Positions 10,762-22,215 of a stretch of DNA of 64,000 nucleotides are shown in pieces. Position 1 is the stretch's first letter. Each line of letters starts with the position of its first letter. Both the position numbers and the translations under genes were made by a program. The notes under the pieces were generated by a model. That model worked only from the letters and a program-made list of their open reading frames with translations. It was not told the origin of the DNA and searched no databases. The DNA lies in contig JALQPE010001955.1 in NCBI GenBank assembly GCA_030407315.1, positions 115,163-179,162 of the forward strand, read 5' to 3'. This DNA comes from Asparagopsis taxiformis (Eukaryota > Rhodophyta > Florideophyceae > Bonnemaisoniales > Bonnemaisoniaceae).

Positions 10762-12287
10762 CTACTCCCCTTCATTCTCGATTTCATCATCGACGAATAC
10801 CTTCACATATTCTGCATCTCCTCCGTCCTCTTCCATAGACCTGAAGCTCTCCTCCAGCACTGATTCCCCCCATCGTCTACATTCAGTTCTTCATATCTAT
10901 CACGCGATATAGTCAAAACCTCCTCATTCATGAACCGACTACTCACCCGCTCCCCGGGAAGAAGCAGTTTCACTGCTTCATTGATTTCCCGGATTTGCGC
11001 TCCTTCCACCTCTGTTCCACTTTGAAATTTCAAAATCGTTCGGAACCCGTATGCAAGTATGTAGATGAATTGCAAGGAGTATTCTGAACGTCGCAGGAAC
11101 ATGTTCTTATCAGAACATTGCGTGTAGGCGACTGCAAAGTTCAGTGCAACCTCTACTAAATTGATCCTCCTAGTCAAAAACCTCTTGTCCGGTTCTCCAA
11201 TTATTTGAACTTCGTACTCGACTTTGAATAGCATTTCTTTTCGCGACGCAATGAAGTCGCGAAGAATCTTCATATTCTTGTCATCCATTGCTGCACGCTC
11301 CGCTGCATTCATTTTCCTCTGCGCCGAGTACAGACTTGGAACTGACTCAATGTCCAGCCCACCGTCGTGCAAATGATGCTCCATTCGGACTGAACCTTGA
11401 AACCCACTGTATAGAACGAATCCAAGATCTCGGATGAACCGGTTTCGCACATGATCTCTGGACTTGTTCATAAACCCGGTCACTGCCGTCAGTGCCGATT
11501 TCGTCACAGTGATGCCTACCTCCTTTCTGTGCAACGGCCCATTGTCTCCAACCTTTCTTCGCTTCTGCTTTCGAGCGGCCCCATCACTTCCCTCGGACGT
11601 CCCATGCATTCCATCCATGCGAGCAGAGTCCGTTCCGCGAATTGTCTCCTCAATGGTCCCGGTAGTCACATACCCCCGCGCCCTCCACCGTTCGATACCT
11701 TCCGACGTTCCATTGGAGCTGGAACGGTCTCCTCCCTCTCTGAAAGAATTGTTTTGACACGTATTCTTGATTAAAGAGGTCACAACTTGGCAGCGCAATT
11801 CAATGTGGTTCCGGCCGGCAAGCGTCCTATTGAACACATCCTTTCGCTCATTGCTCTGCCTGGCGAACATCAGCGTATTGATTAGCTGGCATCCGTTGAA
11901 ATGCCTATCCCTCTTATCCACCATTGCCTTCGTGTACGTTGGAACAACAGCACACAGCACAGCACACACCTTTTCGAACGTGAACGATTTCTCCGCATCC
12001 TGCGCAATGCGGAGACGTTCCCTGTCCTTCTCGGAGGCGATCTTCTTCGGATGTCCTTGTCCTTGGCTCAGAAGCCCATCGACGATGCTCTTGACCTCCT
12101 GCATATCGGTGTTTAGCATGGAGACAGTCTTGGCGACATTTCCGAGAGTCTCGCGTAATTGAATGGTGCTCTTCTCGACGGCATCCATTTTATCACTTAG
12201 GGCTTTCAGCTCTGCAGTGATGTTCGAAAAGCCCTCACGCGTTATTTCGGAAAATGCGGCGATGCTTACGGAGGTTTCGGGATTCAT
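10762..12287 (-). pseudogene. Coiled-coil protein, frameshifted copy X
   Basis: Start taken at ATG 12287 (MNPETS...), because the frame upstream begins with a non-ATG codon and differs between the copies. A run of six C at 10866-10871, seven in the intact copy, shifts the frame over the last ~35 residues, so the acidic tail is lost; the shifted frame stops at 10803. The rest matches the intact gene at 45229-46755. It converges with the Tudor-like gene, leaving ~275 bp. A homopolymer miscall is possible. Confidence 0.7.
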
Positions 12288-12829
12288 GTTGAACTTGCAA
12301 TTGGAGTTTGCTAAAAGGAGAAGTGGAGAAGTGCTTTGAAGGAAGGATGTCACGCTTAGTACAGCAGTGTTGTAGCAAATATCATTCCAGTGGATGCATC
12401 CATCCTGTTCTACTCTACATAATAATAATGCTTCTCAGTGCTCCGTAACGGTTATTTTTCATAATTTAGTGGTGGATGGTGCGTATTCTTTCCTTTGCCA
12501 CCACCCACGTCCTGTGCATACCACACCTCGCTACCAGACTGACGTCTCCTACTAGACACTTTCAATGCAAAGATAGATAGGTATAATTTGAAATGCTAAA
12601 CTCAACATAATATAGCTACTCTGTACATTCTCTCCTTACGGTGAGACAAACGAGATATGTTCAATCTTCCCAATCTTTCATTCTACGTCCTATTCAACAT
12701 CTAGCTTCCCTGCACCCAACTATCTGTAAAGCACCATCACAATTACTATAGTCGTATACCACACACCATTCCAGTATTTACCTTCACACCAACACTATGC
12801 ACCACATTTCCTGTCAAGTCCACTCCACC
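12288..12829. other. Upstream region of the coiled-coil gene (X), no gene seen
   Basis: A/T-rich, with no usable open frame. It should carry the promoter of the minus-strand coiled-coil gene. It matches 46756-47275 with small indels. Confidence 0.4.
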
Positions 12830-13199
12830 AGACAGTGTTGTGAACCAATGCACGGTACTACCCGCAGACAATACAATTTGCTATCTACACTACTGTCTAC
12901 AGATTTACCCAGACAGTGCAGTAATACAATACAATGCATTGCCTCAGACAGTAAAATGTACTGTCTGCACATACTGTCTGGCGGCAACACTTCCGGACAG
13001 TAAAATTTACTGTTCTGGACAGTAAATTTTACTGTTTTTGGTACTGTCCAGATTTCGTGCCAGTTTACTGCTGCAGCAGTATTCTGAAATTTCCAGACAG
13101 TAAATTTTACTGTCTCCGCGCACTGTCTTGGCCAGACAGTAATTTTTACTGTCTCAGACAGTAAATTTACTGTCTTTTTTCATTCTCAACACCGTAGTG
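12830..13199. repeat. Right subterminal ACAGT palindromes and terminus of copy X
   Basis: Clustered AGACAGT/ACTGTCT pairs separated by A/T (for example CAGACAGTAAATTTTACTGTC) run up to the terminal TCAACACCGTAGTG at 13186-13199. Copy Y ends in the same way at 47657. The reverse complement opens the element at 21028. Confidence 0.85.
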
Positions 13200-13428
13200 G
13201 TGTGTTACGAACCTGCCAACGGGCACGCGCTGCCGCGAACTCGAAGCACGGGCTGCGTAAGCCATACGACACCCGACGGGGCAGACGCCACAACAAAAAA
13301 TTGTGGGGAGGGGCTTAACGCTAACCCCTCCCCCGCTGCAGACGACCTGCCAAACGCAAATTACGAAGCTCAACGGAGCCATGCGATTACGCAAAGAAAC
13401 AAGACGAAGTTTACGAAGTAACACGATG

Positions 13429-15653
13429 CTAGAGCCGACGTGGCCTACGAACTAACCTAGGAACGACCTGGTAGCGACGGGAACGCTTGCCCGCAGGGTC
13501 ATACGGACCAGGGCCTTCGCCGCGGCTATCGTGGCTGCGGCTGCGAGTGGGCTGAACGAAGCCCGGCGCGTACGGATCGACGGTCTGCGTGGCCACGGGG
13601 GCTCGCTCGCGACGCGACGCGACGCGGGATCCCTAGCGTAAGGATCCGCAGTCCCGTGACTGCGCGTATCCGAAGGGTACGCCGCCGCGTGGCCATACCC
13701 AACGGGGTTTCCGTAGCCGCCGCCACTTGCGTATCCATAAGGATCATTACGAACGCCAACGGGCGGCGCGTAACTACGAGTCGCCGCGGCGAGACGCTCG
13801 GAAATCGCGCGTTCCTTTGCCAAGCGGGCAGTCAGGTCCAACGTCTGGGCCCTGAACTCTTCGGCTGCGCGAGCCACGGATGAGATGAGGGAACGAATAA
13901 CCCAGCCGTCCGCACGAGGCGGAGCGGCCATCGACGTACCGAGAAGCCTACGGGCGTCCTCATCGGAGACGCGGTCGTCCAGGCTAACGAAGCGTGGCGC
14001 GCGTTCGGCCGGCGTGGCCACATCCGAGCGACCGACACGGGCAACGTCGCCCCCTTCCGTGGCCTCGCGAGGCACAATTTCACGAGGATCCGGCGCACGC
14101 GGCGCTTCATCTTGCTGGTCACGACGGCCAGAACGTGACCCGCGAGGTCGATTACTGCCACCGAGGCCGCCGTAGTAGCCAGAACGATTGCCACGACGGC
14201 GTTCGACTCGGGAAACGTCCCGCGGTACGTACGCGCCGTCGCTGCGTACCTGGACGAACTCTTGGTTGTCCCCGGTCGCGTAATCCGGGCGCACAACGAG
14301 ATACTCCGGCCCCAACGCGAGGGCGCCGCGAGTCTCCGCCACCACGCCGGTGACGGAAACGAACATGTCGGAGCCTTCGACCGGCATTGCACGAAGCAAT
14401 TCGTAATCTGCCAGGTAGTCCAGCGTGGACTCCGGCAGCAGGCACGCACGCCCAAACACACGCCGCTCCAGGTAAAGCGAGCAAGCGAACATCGCTGCGT
14501 ACTCAACGTCCACCGCCGTGAGGAAACGTTCCTTCACCTCCGCAGGCGCGTCCTGCATCGTTCCGGTGAAGTAATGTACCACGCGAGGTAATAACGTAGA
14601 TGACCCGCGGGGATACGGATACGCACCTACCACGTCTGGCAGCGTGGGGAAATAATCCCTACCCGGAACACCTAGCGAGGTGGACGCGTGCGACACACGA
14701 AAGTCGTCCGCGTCGGCGTAACGGAGCGCGAAGTAGTCGTCGTACGATATGACGCGGTTGCCCATAACGCTCAACGAGAGCGCGGTTTTCCACTCGACAC
14801 GCTGCCGCTCCGTCAATGTCCGCGGACACACGTACACGGACGCCAACGCAGTAAACGGCGGTTCCTCGGGCGTCCCCTTCCATAAGTATGCGTCCATGAT
14901 GTCTACGTAGACCGCATCGTTAGCGTCGCGCAACCACGAACGGTCGCAACGAATTGACGCCGGGATCTGGTAACGTTCCGATCCCGCGGGCCCGTGGGCG
15001 AAACGACGCCCGGCACGACGCCCCCACGAATCTTCGGCTATGCGCATGTACTCGAGTACTGCGCGTGCGTCCAAACGATCTTTGGCCAGCGTGGCCACAT
15101 CCTCGTCCGACACAGCCACCCGAGGCAGCACCGCCCACGCGTGGGATAGGGAACTCGCGTCGAGCGCGACGCCGTTGCGATCGGAGGTTACGACGGTTCC
15201 CGCGGGAACGTCCAACCCCGACGAGTCCCGACGGGGAGACCGGGGTGAACCCTCACGACGAGGTTCGCCAGCGCGCGACGCTGCCCCGGCACGACGTAAA
15301 CGAGCGGCCGCGGCCATCGCAGCCACTCCACGACCAGAGGGCACGACCTCCGGCACTATCGGTGACTCCGGACTCGAGACAGACGCCGCGGCGTCGCCAT
15401 CAGCAGGGGCAGCGGCCCCTACAGCCTCGACAGGCGGAACGGGAGCCGTCGGGCGTGACGATGAGGCAACGGCCTGCGGAGCAACGGCTTGACCCGCCCC
15501 AACGGACGGGGCGGGTGCGACGGACGCTTCCGTCGCTGGCGGCACACCGACCCTGGCGAGGGAGGGAGCGCCCTGCGAAGGGTTCCTCGCTCCACCTCCA
15601 GCAGAGCCGGCGGGCCGCGGAGTGTTAGCATCGGTGCTACGGGTCGTAACCAT
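13429..15653 (-). pseudogene. Gag-like protein of a GC-rich retroelement remnant
   Basis: Start taken at ATG 15653 (MVTTRSTDAN, in an ACCATGG context). Low-complexity Ala/Pro/Arg first third, a folded-looking middle (for example WRRAG... none recognised; ERQRVEWKTALSLSVMG, then LPESTLDYLADYELLRAMP), an Arg/Gly-rich stretch (RRRGNRSGYYGGLGG) like an RNA-binding tail, then a short coiled coil. The frame seems to break near 13610 in a GCGTC-repeat tract: past it the current frame runs to 13452, while another frame reads more naturally to a stop at 13429. An in-frame upstream ATG at 16016 would add ~120 residues including a hydrophobic stretch near residues 88-117. GC is clearly higher than in the flanks. 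No polymerase follows, because copy X ends 230 bp downstream. Gag identity is inferred from composition; no CCHC knuckle is seen. Confidence 0.35.
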
Positions 15654-16900
15654 CGTGGTTACGCTGTACGCAATATTCACGACGAGTGCAACGAGCACAA
15701 GGACGAAAGCCACGCGGGCAAGACGGAACGAGAGAACGAGGAGAACGGAGGCAGCCAGGGGTACCCAGCGGGGGAAAAGGGAGTGCGGAAAGGAAAGGCA
15801 ACGGCCTGGATGTCGATGGTGAGAGGAAGGGTGAGCGACGATCGCTAACACGTTAAGCCGTGGCTTAAATAACCTTCCGACGACCGTTGTCGTAATGCCC
15901 GTTGGCAGATTCACGAAATGGCCGCGGCCTGCGTGCGTATCACGCTGAATCGAAGCACACCCGCGTGGTGGAATTGGACACTGCATTCGACTGCAGGAAA
16001 CGCCTACGCGGGGCATTGACGGACGATGCCGACGGGCGGGCCTCGATGATTACGAAAGAGCCGGAGCGCACGTGCGCGCTCCGGCGCCGTGGCGATTCGA
16101 TCAGCCAACTGGGCCGCGTACGGTTAAACTAGATTTTTCGGGACAACTGCCACGTCCGCAGTTGTACCCGAAGAGGCGCCACGGCCCCGTGTCTCAGGCG
16201 CGTCCTGACGGGTCTCGCGTGGCCGGGACGTCCACGTGTGGGGGTGGGGCTGTGTAGTATACGTGGCAATTCCGAAATTGCAAATATTTACGTTTTCCGC
16301 GGAATTCGAATTTCGGCGGACACGACCGGCGACAGCAATGCACGAACATTGCTGGCGCATGCGCGCGCGCAACCGGCACACGTGTGCAACGAACGTATTG
16401 GCAACGGCCAACGGACCAACGGGTCCCTACGTGTGACCCACAAGGTCCTTTCCCATTCGGGGACGTTACGAGCAGTGTTTACACTGTAAAGCGATGCCAT
16501 CGTGGCTATATAGGTATTGGCATCGTGCCGGGAGGGAAAGGGGACAAGACAACGAACGAGCAACGGCTCTAGTCTACGACTGACTTCTACGTTTTACGTT
16601 TACATTTTGCCTAGCGAGGCTTCGTCTCCGTCGAGCTGCGTACTCCCTACCCATCGCCGCACGTAAGGCTGATTGCGTGTAGTGCCTCCGGGCTTGGTTG
16701 AGAGCGCCTCCGGTGACGTACCACCTCGTTTGCTAACGTAATCCTCGCGTGGATTGTTGCGTCGTGACGCTCGTGTCTACTCGCTAACCACTCTACCTCC
16801 TACCGTTCTAACAATACAGTCAAACACCAGCGGGTGGACTGCTCGTTTCGTTTCGTAAGGACAGCGTGTCCACTGGCTCGTACCAGCTACTACGTCTAAC
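15654..16900. other. GC-rich non-coding stretch, possible LTR/leader of the Gag-like element
   Basis: No convincing gene apart from the optional N-terminal extension to 16016. GC stays high to about 16500. A plus-strand TATATA stands at 16507-16512. I could not find a second copy to prove a long terminal repeat, nor a primer-binding site. Confidence 0.25.
16507..16512 (+). promoter_or_regulatory. Possible TATA box
   Basis: GGCTATATAGG context, about 420 bp upstream of the truncated coding region on the same strand. It is isolated in otherwise GC-rich DNA. Assignment is by motif only. Confidence 0.25.
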
Positions 16901-19800
16901 GAACTATCGTTCCACACACAGGACGCAAACCGCTTGCGCTGGGTTACTCAGCCTCTGGATGTGTACTACCTTCGCCGCAAGGACGACAGTGATCTTCAGC
17001 CTCATGAAATCATCCACAAGAGTGCAGAGTCGAACCATACGACTGGGACGCAACTGACGGAGCGCTCCCTGGTTCGAATCTTGTCGTTCATCCAGCAGTT
17101 CATCCGTACGATTGCTGTTGCAAATAACGTGGAAAACGCTGGCGACTTGCGTGAGTCTGATGTCATCCGAACATTGTTCGAGGCGCAGTTCATGGGGATG
17201 ATGAATTCAACGAACACGGCCCGGCGGTGGACGCGTTTGGCTATAGCAACGCTGAAGCATCCTGTTCTCGACGACGTGTTGCGTGAGCTGAACAATTCCG
17301 AGTGCCGCAACGAGATTGGGATAACGCACCTGGACCACAAGATAGTGCGCGAGTTGCTGGAAGAAAACTGTCTTCGTCTTGCGTGGTCTTTCGGAGTACT
17401 TGAACCCTGCTCATGGTGGACGTCCGGATGGACGCTTTGACGTGAACGACTTCTATACATACGTCCGTCGCGTGACTGCAATAGCAAATTCTCTGTACGC
17501 CGCGTTTGGGCGCCCAAAGAGTATTATGCGCAAGTCATTTCTGAGCACAGAGATGGCAATTGGGTCGGTTAAGCAGCCGAAGGAGTTGCAATGGCATCTC
17601 ACCAATGCCATTGCAATGTATAGAGGGGACGACCGGAGCAGTGAGGTTCGAATGCGACGGAGAACCACGCGTTTACAGGATTTGGAAACGAACTTGAAAG
17701 ATTTTTTCAATCCGAAATTGAAGAAGAAGACTAAGGCTCGACGCAAACGCTGCCCTTCTGCTGCCAATGTGAGACTTACTCACAAGAAGCAGCGGAATGT
17801 CGAACATGAGCCTGCCTCGCATGGCATCCGCCGCCGTTCACAGCGACTTCGCTCGACGGGGAGCACACGCCTCGAGGAAGAAGAGCCGGTTGTGGTACAA
17901 CAATCCGCCGGGGAAGAAGAGCAGGCCGTTGTTGATAAACCCACCGATCAACAACAAGCCACTGCTTCCGGTGATGAGGTTGACGAAGACTCCGCCCGTT
18001 CCCCCGATTCTGCCGTTGAGATTGTCCCCCAAGATAACCAACGTGCTGGTGCGACTCCCTCCAACCAAGAATCTGTCCATAACGTTTCGGACGAGGAAGA
18101 AAACAACAGTGCAGATGAGGGCCATGTCAAAAGCAAGGGGTTCCGCGAAGTGACAATTACACTCACTGTTCCGGAAGGAGTCGAAGTCGATGAAGACGGT
18201 TACATCGTTCGTGACTCTCCTTCTGAACACGACCTCCTGTTCGACGACCGTATGCCATCTCTTCCTGACGATTTCGAAGTCAAAGACCGAGACGAAGGGC
18301 ATCATCTGGCGCAGCGTCCCGCGGACGTCATCGCATCGGTGAGGGTTGGCTGTCTGCCCCCGATTGAGCTCAGGTTGTTATTGGAGAGTGTGGAAATCGA
18401 TGAGGAGGGCAGAGAGGTGAGGTATTTGAAGCAAGTGGCGATGGACCCTGTGTTTGAGGGGCTGCATATTCCGGAGCAACATCGGGCTCGTCATCTTGTT
18501 TTCGAGATCGACACCATCTATCCGATGTTTTTCGCAGCGTGGAAGATGGCTGCCAAGGCGATGTGTGAGCCTACATCGACTTTTCTACCCTCGAGGCTGG
18601 ACTTCGCCCAGGTTGCGCGAATGTCTACAAGCTGGAAGGATTCGTATGAGGCCGGCACTGGTATGGCGTACTTCCACAATTGCCGAACGGAAATCAACGA
18701 GCGAGGGTATACGGTGATGCACAATTTCGCGGATGTAAGCTACCTCGATGCGTCGGACAAGTTCCCATTTGACTTGGGTCTCATGGAAGAAATTCCTAAC
18801 CAGGAATTGTTTCGGTACTTCTTGGGAACATGGGAGGGGGAGGAGGTGCACAAGGACCCTGGGAACCGGCAGCTGTGGAGTCCCATTGTCAATACTGGGG
18901 ACGATGAAACAGATGAGAAGAACCGGAATGAGGGGAGGGCTCGCTTCACGTCTACGCGCCACTGCCTGGTTGACTATGCCGAGAATGATGAGACGCATAT
19001 CGACCGGTTCAAGTTTGTGAAGCGGCGAGCCCTGCTGGATGTGTGGTTGGGAATCCTTGTCCGGCTGATAGGGCTGGAGGAGTGCGGTTTACCGGGAGAA
19101 AAACTTGTCATGCCGGCATCTGGGGGACGGTTTTTGATAACGGGAAAGGGGTGTCCTCGGCAGGTCCCACACAATGATTTCCCTGTTCCTCCTCGCGACC
19201 GCAAAGATCAACTTCCGGGTTACTTTGTTATTGCCAACGGAGATGACCCATTCCCTATCTGGGTGTGTCCAGGGTCCCACAAGTACGTCTTTTCCAAAGC
19301 GCTGGAATTAGATATATACGCCAAGACGATGAAGCTGAAGAAGGTAATCGTTCCGCCACGTTCGGGTCTTCATCGGTGACGGCCATGTACAACATGCCGG
19401 GGCAGGGCATGTCGACAGAGTAGTGTCACACACGACAACGAGGTATCACACGTATTTCAGGAATGCGTCGTATCCGATTCCCGACAATGTTTCGTTTGGT
19501 TTCATCAGGCGGTTGGGATTCGAAGAAGAAGTAATCGCCAATGCTCCGCACCGGTCTGCCAGGCAAAGTCAACCGGCACCTGTCAATGTTCGCCACAAGA
19601 CAGTTGTTCTCATCCCGGTCAAGAAAGATCGTAAGCCGAAGACAGGGCAGCTCGGAATGATGCGGATGAAGACGGCAGAACGCAAGCCAGAACGCAAGCC
19701 TATATCCTACACAATTAGTGATGTCCCGTTCATGCCTATTATGCCGGGAGATCCTGATTATGATGAGGACGAAGACGGAGAAGAATTTTCCGACGGCTAG
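16901..19800 (+). pseudogene. ParB-family helical region / 2OG-dioxygenase-like protein, truncated and frameshifted
   Basis: Two overlapping frames (to 17440, then from about 17379 to 19379) and a third (to 19800) form one decayed gene. The first two parts align by eye with the helical region after the ParB domain in the proteins at 29034 and 33871, for example ARRWTRLAIATLK where they have YINIAKGF, and FYTYVRRVTAIANSLY where they have LLALLAIYDMAEVV. The ParB domain itself is missing, replaced by the Gag-like remnant. A charged linker with a basic KLKKKTKARRKR cluster follows. The C-terminus looks like a double-stranded beta-helix dioxygenase: HND near 19168, then IGDGHVQHAGAG and TTRYHTYF after a frameshift near 19365. 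Frameshifts lie near 17390 and 19365. Confidence 0.6.
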
Positions 19801-19929
19801 ATAGCTTAACAACAACTACTTTAGGAAGCAATTATCGAGAATATAATCATCTCCTTTATCACTTTCAATCGTGTTTAGGTGGGACCGTAGGAGGGTGCGG
19901 TTGAAGGCGCCGAGAGGAGGGGGTTTTAG

Positions 19930-20283
19930 GAAAGTGAGGAGAAAGAGGGGGAGGGGGTGGCGTCTGTTCTGGCTGTGGTGAGTGGGGATGTGATGGAGAA
20001 GAAGGGGGTTATTGTATTTGGGGAGGGAGGGGAGTGGGAGGAAGGGTGCGAAGTGGGGGGTTGATATGTGTTTCAGAGCGGGGAGGTTTCTGGGGAGACG
20101 GCGGGGGAGCGGGAGCGTGGGCCGGTGGTGGTGTATACGGTATCGAAGATGCGGATGGCGTGGGGCATGGAGCAGCTGAGGGAGGGTGGGGTGGAGCAGG
20201 TCGGGTACGGGATGGGGAGTGAGAGGTTTTGGAAGAGTAGGCTGCAGGGGAAGTTTGTGGAGAGGGCGAAGGAGAGGGGTTGA
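19930..20283 (+). pseudogene. Decayed exon-like reading frame, unknown protein
   Basis: 118 codons in one frame with a single internal TGA at 20062-20064 and a terminal TGA at 20281. The codons before and after the internal stop read like protein (VASVLAVVSGDVMEKKG, then VVVYTVSKMRMAWGMEQL), although the strand is very G-rich. TTTTAG just before 19930 and TTTCAG just after the internal stop could be 3' splice sites, but the implied second intron would be only ~24 nt. Not recognised. Confidence 0.3.
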
Positions 20284-21027
20284 GGGTAGAGGAGAGAGGG
20301 TATTGAAGAACAATACGTTTCAAAGGTGATGGGGGAGAGCATAGTCGAGGGGATAGGGGGTGTTTTTCCCTATTCTGAGGTAGTATGAGGACTGGTTATA
20401 CGAAATCTGTACGGTAAAGCCGAAAAGTAGGTATGGAATGGAGGTGTGCACCGTGGAAGCGGGGACAGGTAGCTGAAAATGCGCGCTAGAGTGGTATTGG
20501 GGGTGTTTGAGGTACAGTACGGGGGAGGTGAGCACCAACTGGAAGGGGGTGTGAGCGAGAGGATGAAAAAATTGAAGACGAAATTGGAGTCGACCGACAA
20601 GGGAAAATAGAGTGGTCGCCGTGATGGATGCGGACATCCATGTCGAGCACGGCGGCAGAAATTTCTGGGGTCGAAATTTTTGAATTTCTGAACCGGCGCC
20701 CGTCCTAGGTGGACATAGACATGGCGGAAGTCCATCCCGAGGGGGACATCCGTGGTACTAGAAACAATGAATGTCGCCCTAGTAATACTAGACGTACTAG
20801 ACCGCATGGACGTCCGGTTCTAGGCGGACATCCAAAAATACTGGAGAACATGGACGTCCCCCTAGTAATACTAGGTGTACTAGAGGTTGTGGACGTCCGC
20901 GTCCATTTCCGAGAACACAGACGTAAATAACGCGGTTCAACCCAAAGGTTGCGTCGCTGTTACTCTTCCATTCTCGACAAATATTCCAAACGTTCCACGC
21001 TTTCCTGTCGCAGTTCCACACTCCCCT
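20284..21027. other. Non-coding, with a diverged Plavaka-like terminus
   Basis: No gene seen. From about 20700 it holds GGACGTCC and CTAGTAATACTAG repeats and ends GTCCATTTCCGAGAACACAGACG at 20924, close to the termini at 4173 and 57763. This marks the end of a related but diverged element. 20925-21027 is the left flank of the giant element. Confidence 0.5.
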
Positions 21028-21041
21028 CACTACGGTGTTGA
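21028..21041 (+). repeat. Left terminal inverted repeat
   Basis: CACTACGGTGTTGA. It matches the reverse complement of 47644-47657 and of 13186-13199 over all 14 bases. After it come AAAAGGGGG here and GAATGAAAA at the other end, so the perfect repeat is short. Confidence 0.85.
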
Positions 21042-21049
21042 AAAGGGGG

Positions 21050-22215
21050 CCTCAGACAGTACTGCGAGACAGTGATTTTTACTGTCTGAGACAGTAAAAA
21101 TCACTATGCGGCAAATGAAAATTAATGCCACACTTGGAGACAGTGATTTGCACTGTCTGGCAGACAGTACGGAACACTGTCTGCAGACAGTAAAAAACAC
21201 TGTCTCACAGTACTGTCTGAGGCAGTGAATGGAGACAGTAAAAATTAATGATTTATTCAATAGTTGGATATGATGTAATTTACTGTACTGGGCAGTGTTG
21301 GCGGATAGTGTTTTGTATTGGCCAAGGCAACATGGCCGGATAGTGAAATACGCTGCCTGGGACAATAGATGGAACCAACACGGTGCACTGTCCTGGGCAG
21401 TACCTGGAGACAGTGATTTTCACTGTCCTGGGCAGTACCTGGAGACAGTGATTTTCACTGTCCTGGGCAGTACCTGGAGACAGTGATTTTCACTGTCCTG
21501 GGCAGTACCTGGAGACAGTGATTTTCACTGTCCTGGGCAGTACCTGTAGACAGTACTTTGTGCTGCCTGGGCAGTACCTGTAGACAGTATTTGTGCTGCC
21601 CTGGGCAGTGTAGACAGTATTTCGTGCTGCCCTGGGCAGTACCTGTAGACAGTATTTCGTGCTGCCTGGGCAGTACCTGTAGACAGTATTTCGTGCTGCC
21701 CTGGGCAGTACCTGTAGACAGTATTTCGTGCTGCCTGGGCAGTACCTGGAGACAGTATTTCGTGCTGCCCTGGGCAGTACCTGGAGACAGTATTTCGTGC
21801 TGCCTGGGCAGTACCTGGAGACAGTACTTTCACTGTCCTGGGCAGTACCTGTAGACAGTATTTTGCTGCCCTGGGCAGTACCTGTAGACAGTATTTGTGC
21901 TGCCCTGGGCAGCACCTGTAGACAGTATTTGTGCTGCCCTGGGCAGCACCTGTAGACAGTACTTTGTGCTGCCCTGGGCAGCACCTGTAGACAGTACTTT
22001 GTGCTGCCCTGGGCAGCACCTGTAGACAGTATTTCGTGCTGCCCTGGGCAGCACCTGTAGACAGTACTTTGTGCTGCCCTGGGCAGCACCTGTAGACAGT
22101 ATTTCGTGCTGCCCTGGGCAGCACCTGGAGACAGTATTTCGTGCTGCCCTGGGCAGCACCTGGAGACAGTATTTCGTGCTGCCCTGGGCAGCACCTGGAG
22201 ACAGTAAAAGTAGTG
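21050..22215. repeat. Left subterminal repeats (ACAGT palindromes and a 35-bp tandem array)
   Basis: 21050-21290 holds loose AGACAGT...ACTGTC palindromes. From about 21395 to 22215 there are roughly 23 tandem units of ~35 bp, each with CAGTACCTGGAGACAGT or CAGCACCTGTAGACAGT followed by a CTGTCCTGGG or GCTGCCCTGGG half. Long apparent reading frames here are a by-product of the array. The array is longer than the 0.37-kb set at the right end. Confidence 0.9.

Larger units (their letters stand above)
4174..13199. mobile_element. Partial second copy (X) of the giant CACTA-like element
   Basis: This stretch matches 37653-47657 in the same orientation with few substitutions by eye. It holds the ParB/methyltransferase/SET gene, the Tudor-like gene, the coiled-coil gene and the right terminus ending CCGTAGTG at 13199. 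The left side begins abruptly at the Plavaka end, so the Plavaka element probably inserted into this copy and the rest lies left of the window. X is ~1 kb shorter than Y because it has one palindrome block where Y has two. Two of its three genes carry single-base frameshifts. Confidence 0.75.

Noticed and set aside
13197..21041. A transposon running from 13186 to 21041
   Set aside because: The termini there point outward from each other (CCGTAGTG on the left, CACTACGG on the right), so they are the end of X and the start of Y, not the two ends of one element.
21395..22215. CRISPR-like array (regular ~35-bp repeats)
   Set aside because: There are no unique spacers: the whole unit is repeated, units are palindromic halves, and the setting is eukaryotic with no cas genes.
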